DNA of 14,520 bases, from assembly GCF_002435945.1 (NCBI RefSeq), contig NZ_DIXC01000078.1:1-14520 (forward strand), in the 5' to 3' direction. Of this stretch, positions 8,159 to 14,456 are shown piece by piece. A program made the translations under genes and the position numbers. The notes under the pieces are model-generated. The model made no database searches. It was given only the letters and a program-made list of their open reading frames with translations, and was not told the origin of the DNA. The stretch is from Mesotoga sp. UBA6090 (GTDB taxonomy: Bacteria; Thermotogota; Thermotogae; Petrotogales; Kosmotogaceae). Numbering within the stretch: the first letter of the stretch is position 1; each line of letters starts with the position of its first letter.

Positions 8159-9163
8159 CTAGAGTGTTTTATCGAACCAGTTGACCGTAGCTTCGATGAG
8201 CTGATTGAAGGCTGTCATATCGCCTGTGAATATGTTGAATGTATGATCGGCACCCTCAATTAGAAGGACCTTGGATTCCGAATTTCGAGATGCGTCAACG
8301 ATTCTCTGAGCATTTATTGGATCAACCACGGTGTCTTCCGCGCCGTTAATAGCAAGTACTGGAGCACTTGAATTAGAGAAAACTTCCAACACGTCTGTGC
8401 CGTAAGCTTCGTTGAACCACTGCAGCCCGAGTTTCAGAGGAGTTCTCCAGTCAAAATTAAGTTCATAATAGCCCTTTTCTTTTGCGATTTCGTAGGCCTC
8501 CAAGCTTCCAACGCCAGACAAATCTGGAGCACCGGCCCAGCATAATACTGACTTGAATGCAGGATTGTTACCTGCAGCAAGCAAGGCAATTGTGCCACCC
8601 TGGCTCCAACCCATCACTCCTGCACGGTATTCGTCTATCCGATCAAGACCAGCAGCATATTCGAGAGCGGCATTCGTATCAGATAGGGCTGTGGTGAAGT
8701 TGTAGTCAATGTAGTCCGCATTGCTTTCTCCGTTGCCAATAAAGTCGAAGCGAATGCTCGCGATTCCTGCTTCCGCCAGAGCTGGAGCAGCTATGAGATA
8801 TCCACCGCCGGCTTCGTTCTTGTCGGAACCAGTCCCGTGTAGCATAACAACTATCGGGAATGGCCCATCACCGTTGGGCAAGCATATTATCGCAGGTATG
8901 TTGTGGTCCCCATTTGGAATAAGCAGGGACTGTTCAGTATAGGATGTTGGAATCTTGAGGACTGTGCCAATTTGCAGAGTAAACTCATCGGTGATACAGT
9001 TCAGGTTGGCGATCTCCTTCCAGTCTAAACCGTATGCCTTTGCGATTCCCCAAAGTGTATCTCCTTTTTTAACTGTATACTCGCTGTTAACAGCGACGAG
9101 CATACCTCCCAGTAGCAAGATCAACGCAACCATAACTATTAAAGCTCTCTTCGTTAATCTCAA
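8159..9163 (-). CDS. Membrane-anchored LysM + alpha/beta-hydrolase fusion
   Basis: The N-terminus has basic residues and one hydrophobic segment (about residues 6-26), a signal or anchor sequence. A LysM domain follows (~29-72: YTVKKGDTLWGIAKAYGLDW to LQIGTVLKIP), which in known proteins binds peptidoglycan or chitin-type glycans. An alpha/beta-hydrolase of the dienelactone-hydrolase/BAAT-like type makes up the rest. It has the oxyanion motif MLHGTG, nucleophile elbow GWSQGG (Ser187), acid in NGAEDTVVD (Asp277 likely) and GADHTF (His307). It probably acts outside the membrane on an ester or amide, perhaps of the envelope; substrate unknown. A longer frame begins with GTG at 9172, but that codon shares a base with the AAGGAG ribosome site (9172-9177), so the TTG at 9161-9163, 8 nt after it, is the likely start. 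Single gene with its own terminator. Confidence 0.85.
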   Translation of the reverse strand: MRLTKRALIVMVALILLLGGMLVAVNSEYTVKKGDTLWGIAKAYGLDWKEIANLNCITDEFTLQIGTVLKIPTSYTEQSLLIPNGDHNIPAIICLPNGDGPFPIVVMLHGTGSDKNEAGGGYLIAAPALAEAGIASIRFDFIGNGESNADYIDYNFTTALSDTNAALEYAAGLDRIDEYRAGVMGWSQGGTIALLAAGNNPAFKSVLCWAGAPDLSGVGSLEAYEIAKEKGYYELNFDWRTPLKLGLQWFNEAYGTDVLEVFSNSSAPVLAINGAEDTVVDPINAQRIVDASRNSESKVLLIEGADHTFNIFTGDMTAFNQLIEATVNWFDKTL

Positions 9164-9180
9164 TGTTCTCACTCCTTATT

Positions 9181-9527
9181 GTTCGAAAGTTGCTTCATTA
9201 TTACTATACACCCGTCGAAAAAAATCGAGAAGACAAATCACATCACTCAGATCATTTCAGCAAAACGGTGCTAAGGGTTTCTATATAACCATGTCATTAC
9301 ATACGAGAAAGAATTCGCAGCAACCTAATAGCATTCAAGTGAGTCAGCAAATGAGCAGGACTTCTGTCAAAAGGGGCTTAGAACCAAGGACTGTAAGATC
9401 TGTATCTTCGAGACGGCAAATGACTTACAGCTGAGCAAAAAGATGTTCACTCAGTAGTGCAGAGTTGAGGGGCGTAGTCAAAGTTTTCTCCATGCCTCAT
9501 CGACAAAAGAAGGAAGGAATTTCCTCT
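9181..9527. other. Gene-free spacer
   Basis: Frames on both strands give unlikely composition and no recognisable motif. A weak minus-strand -10-like TATAGT lies near 9203-9208 upstream of the hydrolase, without a clear -35. I see nothing else in it. Confidence 0.4.
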
Positions 9528-9863
9528 TTAGGGATAGCTTCCTGCGATCAGAATTTCACTTGATTCAGATACTTCAAGCAAGCTGATTGTCTCGGATCCA
9601 TCCAGTCTGATTGCCTTAAGTTCGAAGGCATCGCCATAAAGAAGCTATTTGCCACCGGGGAGGACCGCGCAGGATGAACCGCTGAAAACGAGATCTCCTG
9701 TAGATGAAATCCCCTTCATTGCATCAAAGATTGCAATACGGTCATTATTTTCATCGATGAAGAAAACTTTGTCTTCTCCCGGCAGCCATTGAAGTGTGTT
9801 CATGGAGTAAGTAACTCCAATGTTTTTCACTATTGATATTCCCCGTAAGGGGAAGTGAGTCAT
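9528..9863 (-). pseudogene. Decayed beta-propeller-like gene with internal TAG
   Basis: The frame starts with an ATG that overlaps the stop of the molybdopterin gene by 4 bp (ATGA). It reads WLPGEDKVFFIDENNDRIAI and GDLVFSGSSCAVLPGGK, meets a TAG at 9645-9647, and continues in frame as LLYGDAFELKAIRLDGSETI to a TAA at 9528-9530. Short strand-turn-strand units with Asp/Asn-rich turns are typical of TolB/WD-like propellers, but 111 codons is far shorter than a whole propeller, so this is a fragment. One base change in a K-x-LLYG context explains the internal stop. The 4-bp overlap could be a genuine operon junction or a fusion of a fragment to the preceding gene. The exact family is not certain. 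Confidence 0.55.
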
Positions 9864-10537
9864 CTGTCAAACATTGGCTTGTCGATACTTCCGTCCTTGC
9901 TGTAACCGTATTCTTCCCAATAGCCTCTGTATTTGTCATCGTCGGATAACTCGATTTCTTCGACCCATCGGGCCCACTTATATCCCCATTTGTCCTCCGC
10001 AACTACAATGAAAGGAAAACCCTGAGCAGGAGGCAGTTCGATTCCATTAAGTCTATCTGCAATTATTATGTTTCTTTCGCGAACGTACTCGAGAGTCAGG
10101 CTCGTTGTGTATCCGTCTGTAGATTTAAAGATTACGTTTGTGACCTGCCCCAGTGGACTCGCCTTCTCAATCAAGTCGATGAGCGGAATTCCTTCCCAAA
10201 GCATCTTCGCCGTCCAACCTTCTACACAGTGAAGCGTGACCAGCTTCTGAATGTGCCGTAGCTCCTGCAACTGCGGATAGCTCATAGAATAGGGTGCCTC
10301 GACAAGTCCACCAATCTTCAGGGAATACTCATCCTCATTCACATATTGCACACCTTTGATAGAGTTCTCCCTGAATGCATCGAGATCGTCAAGCTTTATG
10401 CCCTCATATTCTTTTACTATTACCTCCGTTGCATAAGTATCGTCTGGAATACTGCTTACTCCGAACACTATGATCACTAATGCGATGATACCCACCGAAA
10501 TCAATACAGTCGTCTTCAAGAAAAGTCTCTCCTTCAT
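9860..10537 (-). CDS. Membrane-anchored molybdopterin-dependent oxidoreductase domain protein (sulfite-oxidase fold)
   Basis: The product has 225 residues: an N-terminal membrane helix (~9-30) followed by a single oxidoreductase-molybdopterin-binding domain. Key stretch LVTLHCVEGWTAKMLWEGIP carries Cys104, the expected molybdenum ligand in this fold, and the later FKSTDGYTTSLTLEYV and GFPFIVVAEDKWGYKWARWV are typical of the MsrP/YedY-like and sulfite-oxidase families. It probably works outside the membrane; the electron donor is not encoded here, and no MsrQ-like heme protein is adjacent. There is no twin-arginine motif in the N-terminus, which is odd for a protein that normally loads its cofactor before export. 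Start: the ATG at 10537 lacks a ribosome site, whereas AAGGAGAG within codons 2-4 is well placed for a TTG at 10517-10519, so the true protein may be 6 residues shorter. Its 3' end overlaps the propeller fragment. Confidence 0.85.
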   Translation of the reverse strand: MKERLFLKTTVLISVGIIALVIIVFGVSSIPDDTYATEVIVKEYEGIKLDDLDAFRENSIKGVQYVNEDEYSLKIGGLVEAPYSMSYPQLQELRHIQKLVTLHCVEGWTAKMLWEGIPLIDLIEKASPLGQVTNVIFKSTDGYTTSLTLEYVRERNIIIADRLNGIELPPAQGFPFIVVAEDKWGYKWARWVEEIELSDDDKYRGYWEEYGYSKDGSIDKPMFDR

Positions 10538-10598
10538 ACTTAGTACTGTTCTAAATTAGATGAAAAAGGGACTCTCATGGTTCAGATGGTTTTCCGTT

Positions 10599-10622
10599 CT
10601 TTTCGTCTTTTCGTCTTTTCGT
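10599..10622. repeat. Three tandem 8-bp units CTTTTCGT
   Basis: Three perfect head-to-tail copies of CTTTTCGT, followed by a partial CGTCTTTTC, in the spacer between the transposase and molybdopterin genes. It is a simple repeat that could vary in copy number. No function is evident. Confidence 0.8.
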
Positions 10623-10757
10623 CGTCTTTTCAGACTCCATTATTAACATTATCGCAATCTTTGCGGTTATGTCCAGTATCTCATTCCTTAGAGAATCAAA
10701 ACTTCGATAAATTGCTTTCCTACAAGTAGGCTTTTCATTTCTTGAGTTCAGTTGTAT

Positions 10758-11672
10758 TCAATGCTGAGGGCCTTTGCGAGGCCTTCCCCTCTTCTTTTTG
10801 GCCATTGAAACGGCAGTATTGTCTTCAAGTTCAAATACAAAATCCTCAGAAAGAAATGGCTTCCCTGAGATTGTGTTGCTCCTCATCTCTTTGAGAAAGC
10901 TTTCATCATCTGGATAACCCAAAAACTCTTTCCAGCCTTTTGAATTCCAGTTCAGACCGAGTTCTTCGAGAGAGGAAAGAGTAATTCCATATTCAGCATG
11001 TTTAGCAATCTCCGAATTTGAATCAACTGATGCTTTTCGGATGTCTTGCTCGGCTGAAATCGTTTCTTGCTTTGCGAGATCGCTGTTGTTTGAAGAGTCA
11101 GTCTCGCGGGAAATCGTCGTTCTTGTATCTCGAACAACAGTATTCCCCGCATCGTGATTCTTTGATTCGTTCTCAGAACGGCTGTCGACTAAGCTATGAT
11201 TTCCACCAGACGATGTAGACTGGATAACTGAGAGGCCGACATGTTCCGCAGCACTCGACCATTCATATTCCCATGGAAGGCCTACCAAATTCGCCCTCGC
11301 CGGGTTTCTTTCAACATATCTAACCGCTTCAATTGCGTGATTCCCATAAAGAGGACAGGAATAAAATCTTGCCTGCCATAAGTGACCCGACTTCTTGTTC
11401 TTGAAGTTGAAGTACTTTGAATACCTCATGTTCGCATACTTAAATGTCAGTGCCAGTGAGTCAGGCTTCATTGGAGCCGCAATGAAGTGAACGTGATTAG
11501 TCATTAGGCAGTACGCGAAGATCTTTGTCTTGTACTTCTCAGAGTATTCGCCTACGAGTTGAAGGTATTTCTTCCTATCGGCATCGTCTTCGAAGATGCT
11601 CTGTCTGTAGTTCCCTCTCTGAGTAATATGATGGGCCACGCCCTCAAAAACAACCCTCGCATGTCTAGGCAT
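10758..11672 (-). CDS. REP-associated tyrosine transposase (RAYT, Y1/HUH family)
   Basis: The product has 304 residues. MPRHARVVFEGVAHHITQRG opens the Y1 transposase domain. The HUH metal motif is His60-Val-His62 in MTNHVHF, and Tyr119 in AVRYVERNPARANLV is the expected nucleophile for single-strand cleavage. The C-terminus carries the family's LEELGLNWNSKGWKEFLGYP block and an AT-hook-like KKRGRPRKG. Between them (about 151-228) is a Ser/Asn/Thr-rich low-complexity stretch not usual in this family. I chose the ATG at 11672 (or the adjacent one at 11675) because GAGGTGAG lies directly upstream. An upstream TTG extension to 11768 would add a hydrophobic segment without a ribosome site and is rejected. 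RAYTs are single-copy domesticated relatives of IS200/IS605 that move or process REP palindromes; several palindromes lie within 3 kb. Confidence 0.92.
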   Translation of the reverse strand: MPRHARVVFEGVAHHITQRGNYRQSIFEDDADRKKYLQLVGEYSEKYKTKIFAYCLMTNHVHFIAAPMKPDSLALTFKYANMRYSKYFNFKNKKSGHLWQARFYSCPLYGNHAIEAVRYVERNPARANLVGLPWEYEWSSAAEHVGLSVIQSTSSGGNHSLVDSRSENESKNHDAGNTVVRDTRTTISRETDSSNNSDLAKQETISAEQDIRKASVDSNSEIAKHAEYGITLSSLEELGLNWNSKGWKEFLGYPDDESFLKEMRSNTISGKPFLSEDFVFELEDNTAVSMAKKKRGRPRKGPQH

Positions 11673-11700
11673 CATCTCACCTCGAGTGGAAGATTTGAAG

Positions 11701-11718
11701 AGGCGGAGCACTCCGCCT
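11701..11718. repeat. Palindrome AGGCGGAG-CA-CTCCGCCT upstream of the RAYT gene
   Basis: A perfect 8-bp inverted repeat with a 2-base centre lies about 25 bp upstream of the RAYT ribosome site. It could be a leader hairpin limiting read-through into the transposase, as known for IS200, or a REP-like half-element. The sequence shows only the palindrome. Confidence 0.6.
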
Positions 11719-11814
11719 GAGAAAATAATAGCAAAGAAAAGTGCAATAGTCATCACCCAAATCTTCAATTAAGGAATCACCAAAGCTTGAACCATCGAAT
11801 ACTCTTTCCGAGTC

Positions 11815-11928
11815 ATGGATGAAAAATATCGTTGGATGGGAATCACACTTTTATTTGGAATTGGAATAATCGCAGTGATAGGCTTTAATTGTTTGAATAG
11901 TTTCTTAAGAAATCATTGTTCAATCTGA
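11815..11928 (+). CDS. Possible small membrane protein (37 aa)
   Basis: An ATG frame gives MDEKYRWMGITLLFGIGIIA and then VIGFNCLNSFLRNHCSI, with one hydrophobic helix of about 18 residues between charged ends. It ends 25 bp before the MrcB_N-like gene on the same strand. The ribosome site is weak (CCGAG, 4 nt before ATG). The 3' half contains a perfect 12-bp palindrome TTTCTTAAGAAA (11901-11912), which could instead be an operator for the next gene. Composition supports coding only modestly. Confidence 0.3.
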   Translation: MDEKYRWMGITLLFGIGIIAVIGFNCLNSFLRNHCSI

Positions 11929-11953
11929 GGGCAATTATTATCAGGGGGGACTT

Positions 11954-13103
11954 ATGCAGGAAGCTATCAACAGGATTCTTGACAGGTATCTCATTGAGAA
12001 GAGAAAGGAGTTTTCGAAGAACAAACTCGCTAATTTTCTGAGGAGTGACGTAAGCAGTATGATTCAGGGAATAGTGGACTCAGAGCACCCGGATCAGTTC
12101 AAGGTATCTGCCCCGGTAAGGGCCCCTGCCGGACAGGGCCAATGGGCGGAGATTCCATGGGTCGGTGTCTTCGATAAGGAAATTACAGAATCCCCTACGC
12201 ACGGCTATTTCGTAATGTACGTCTTCACGTCAGACATGTCGGCTGTCTATCTCTCTCTTAATCAAGGTTGGTTATCGTTCAAAGATACTTATGGCGCACA
12301 GGCAAAGGAAAAGATCGCCTCGGCAGCAGAAGCCTACTGAAGAATTCTCGGCCAGGAGAAGCGTTTCGACTATGACAGGATTTCTCTTAAAACGGATAGA
12401 GAATTGGGAGTAGCTTATGAACTGGGCCATATTTATGGAAAGAAGTATGAGAAGGGAATGATTCCCGGAGATGACACTCTAAAGCGAGATTTGTTTGAAA
12501 TAATCGCTCTTTATGAAAGGTTGAAGGAAATCATCGGGACGGAGGCTCCAGAGGAAAAGATAAAGAAAATCATCTCCGAACACGAAACGGCTCCGCAAGT
12601 CTCAAGTGCCGAATTTATGGATGAAGCAGAAAAACTTGAAACTGAAAGCACTCCAGAAATGGTCGCAACTGAAGCCCACTCAGTTGATCTTTACGCGTTG
12701 AGCCTGCAGGAGGTGAGTGAAAGATGCGCCCTTTCAGTCGATGAAACAGAGGGGTTCCTGGATGAACTTGAGAAAGCCGGTATCTGTTCATCCAAGACCG
12801 ATCATCGAAGGAAAAAGATTCTTCTCGCTCGAAAGTCCCGAGTTAGTCTCGCGAGCTGCTGCTCTTTCCGCGGAGGGCGAATCACTTGGAGATGCAGTTG
12901 AAAAAATCAAAGAGGGTGACGAATTGGATGCCAAAAAGCTGAATGAATTAGATCAGAAGGTAGAAAGACTTTCAAGCAATATCAACTCACTTTCCACGCA
13001 GGTTAAATCGCACTTGAGCAAATACCACTCAACGCCTGAGAACAAGGGATTTTGCTATCATTTCAAGCAGGCCTTCAGAAGCATACGAAAGAAGAAAGCC
13101 TAG
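11954..13103 (+). pseudogene. MrcB_N (DUF3578)-like protein with HTH and coiled coil, broken by a TGA and a frameshift
   Basis: A strong ribosome site (CAGGGGGGACTT-ATG) starts a frame that reads GQGQWAEIPWVGVFDKEITE and VYLSLNQGWLSFKDTYGAQA, typical of the MrcB_N/DUF3578 domain found at the N-terminus of McrB-like restriction proteins. A TGA at 12338-12340 (residue 129) interrupts the domain. The same frame continues (RILGQEKRFDYDRISLKTDR, then YELGHIYGKKYEKGMIPGDD) and completes it near residue 195. A helix-turn-helix-like part follows (~245-277, LSLQEVSERCALSVDETEGF), then the frame moves by +1 at about 12812-12816, where one extra A in an A5 run joins it to frame three. That frame (FFSLESPELVSRAAALSAEG, coiled coil LDQKVERLSSNINSL, basic tail) ends at a TAG at 13103. 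Restored length would be about 382 residues. No AAA+ GTPase motor is present, unlike McrB. No partner gene lies downstream. Confidence 0.7.
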
Positions 13104-13518
13104 CCACGATTATACGAGAACTCAGAGCAGATGACCACTACTCACAGCTGTTCACCATTTGCATTTGCCTAAAAAGGAATAATTACGGATTCATGTTTAG
13201 CGAAAAGCAGAATTTGCCTTCTTGTTCTCTCGGAACGGGCTTTTCTATAGCCCTTTCGGGCGTTTGCCGTATTCGTCCAAGAGCAAGGACAGGTTCACCG
13301 ATAAGATCGAGATAAGAGAGAAAGAGCATTTTGAGAGGCTCGGATTGATACTCGTTGACCGTTGACGGTTCCCCGCTCTCCGAAAAGGCCACAGAGTTAA
13401 CGATGGATTAAGTGGTGAAAAAACATGCGCTGCACAACCATCTGAGTTTGTCGATATCTTCACCGGATACCCTAATGAATTTGAAAATTTTTCTATTTAG
13501 GATATCAGTGCATTAGGA
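13104..13518. other. Gene-free spacer leading into the repeat region
   Basis: No complete gene is seen. GTTGACCGTTGAC (7-bp tandem near 13354-13366) followed by CCCCGCTCTCCG belongs to the window's GTTGAC/GGAC repeat family. A plus-strand tail reading VNDGLSGEKTCAAQPSEFVD before a TAG at 13498-13500 could be a gene relic, but it has no start and no recognised domain. Confidence 0.3.
13237..13256 (+). terminator. Weak terminator-like hairpin after the MrcB_N-like gene
   Basis: GGGCT (13237-13241) and AGCCC (13249-13253) form a 5-bp stem with a 7-nt loop followed by only TTT. It is a poor intrinsic terminator, and a related CCC/GGG arrangement continues into CGGGCG, so it may belong to the repeat region. 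Confidence 0.3.
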
Positions 13519-13745
13519 GGCGAACAGCCGTTCACTCATACACGCTTACATCAACATAAGCCAAAATGTGAACAGACGAGCTCCTTGCGTCTGTCCCTTT
13601 TTTGGGCCAAAGATTGAGCTTCTGACCAGGAGCTTTGTCAGATGACTTGAAAGGCTGAAAGAAGAAGATGCGAAGCAAGAAAAGACTGTCATCCCGTAGA
13701 GCCTGCCCTGAAGAGCTTCTGTTCAGGCCTCCTGTACGGGATCTC
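13519..13745. repeat. Composite palindromic repeat, copy A
   Basis: In order it contains GCGAACAGCCGTTC (near 13522), a hairpin ACAGACG/CGTCTGT (13572-13578 with 13588-13594) followed by CCC and six T, a block GCCAAAGATTGAG...CTGACCAGGAGC (13606-13646), and a palindrome with arms ATCCCGTA (13691-13698) and TACGGGAT (13735-13742) enclosing CCTGAA/TTCAGG. The same components recur in the same order at 14215-14451. The first hairpin plus T-run could act as a plus-strand terminator. Confidence 0.65.
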
Positions 13746-13758
13746 ACATCTAGGAACC

Positions 13759-14139
13759 GCTGTACGCTGGAAGATCCGCTATTCGCTGGACGGTGAACGC
13801 TTTGAAGACACGGCCTCCGTCGTCAAATACCAAGGACCCGCTCACCGTTGAAGAGCAAAACCCAGATCCCGGATCGCTGTCTGGGATGACGTCTTCACTG
13901 CACTTATAATCCTGAATGGTTTAGAGTCACTTTTGTTCGCTAAACCCTAGACCCAAGACCCCAGAACTGTTGTCAATTTTGTCATGAACTTGTTTCAACA
14001 TCTCGCTCTTCATTACTCCGTTCTGATAAACCGCTTTCATCAACCCGATCTTTCTAACCCGCACTCTGTAACCCGCTCCAAGTAACCGTATTTCCCAACA
14101 AGCTTTTTTAACCCGATCCTTCGTTTTCCAGCGTACAGC
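13759..14139. repeat. 14-bp exact inverted repeat flanking a gene-free segment
   Basis: GCTGTACGCTGGAA (13759-13772) is repeated exactly in reverse complement as TTCCAGCGTACAGC (14126-14139). Between them lie a hairpin CCCAGA/TCTGGG (13861-13885) and the AACCCG array. There is no transposase inside, so this could be a small non-autonomous element or just two inverted copies of a repeat. Confidence 0.45.
14029..14123 (+). repeat. Degenerate 13-14-bp array with AACCCG phase
   Basis: Seven consecutive units start with AACCG, AACCCG, AACCCG, AACCCG, AACCG, AACAAG and AACCCG at 14029, 14042, 14056, 14070, 14084, 14097 and 14110. The start of each unit is conserved while the remaining 7-8 bases vary and are pyrimidine-rich (for example ATCTTTCT, CACTCTGT, CTCCAAGT). 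The period is too short and the fillers too short for CRISPR. A two-unit version lies at 7269. Confidence 0.7.
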
Positions 14140-14196
14140 CTTCAGCGTGTCTTATCCAAGCGGCTGTTTGCAAAAGAAGCGGGCCTTGCGCCTGTG

Positions 14197-14234
14197 AGAG
14201 GGCTTCCCCTCTTCGGGCGAACAGCCGTTCGCCC
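14197..14234. repeat. Two adjacent palindromes (REP-like)
   Basis: AGAGGG-CTTC-CCCTCT (14197-14212) is followed at once by a perfect 8-bp stem GGGCGAAC-AGCC-GTTCGCCC (14215-14234) and then CTAC. The part GAGGGCTTCCCCTCTTC (14198-14214) matches the 3' end of the RAYT gene (10778-10794) at 16 of 17 bases. The look is that of a REP/BIME-type intergenic element. Confidence 0.7.
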
Positions 14235-14333
14235 CTACAAGTAGAATATGATTCTGAATGGGATGACTGATGAAGAAGATCGGCCTGCGTTAGCAGACTG
14301 GTTCTTGGATGCAAATAAGGTCGCGCTTTTCGC

Positions 14334-14456
14334 GCCAAAGATCGAGATCCTGACCAGGAGCATTGTCAGGATGACATTAAGGAGTGTCATCCCGTATAGC
14401 CTGCCCCTAAGTCCACTCACTTTGTCATCCCGTGGTGATTCTGCACGGGATCTCAT
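14334..14456. repeat. Composite palindromic repeat, copy B
   Basis: GCCAAAGATCGAG...CTGACCAGGAGCATTGTCAG (14334-14375) matches copy A at 37 of 42 aligned positions. It is followed by TGTCATCCCGTATAGCCTGC (14385-14404), also in copy A, and a second TGTCATCCCGTG (14423-14434) that forms a perfect 8-bp stem with CACGGGAT (14444-14451), loop 9. ORFs crossing it follow the repeat and are not genes. Confidence 0.65.

Noticed and set aside
8955..9434. 159-codon plus-strand frame across the hydrolase start
   Set aside because: It is mostly the shadow of the hydrolase gene, continues into spacer, and has no domain.
11673..11768. N-terminal hydrophobic extension of the RAYT transposase starting at a TTG
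   Set aside because: No ribosome site precedes it, it spans a perfect palindrome, and a strong GAGGTGAG site lies directly before the normal family start MPRHAR.
13532..13747. Minus-strand frame through repeat copy A, and the similar frames at 14108-14508
   Set aside because: Their sequence is fully explained by palindromic repeats; composition is not protein-like.
14029..14123. CRISPR array
   Set aside because: Units of 13-14 bp with 5-6 conserved bases are far too short for repeats plus spacers, and no cas gene is present.
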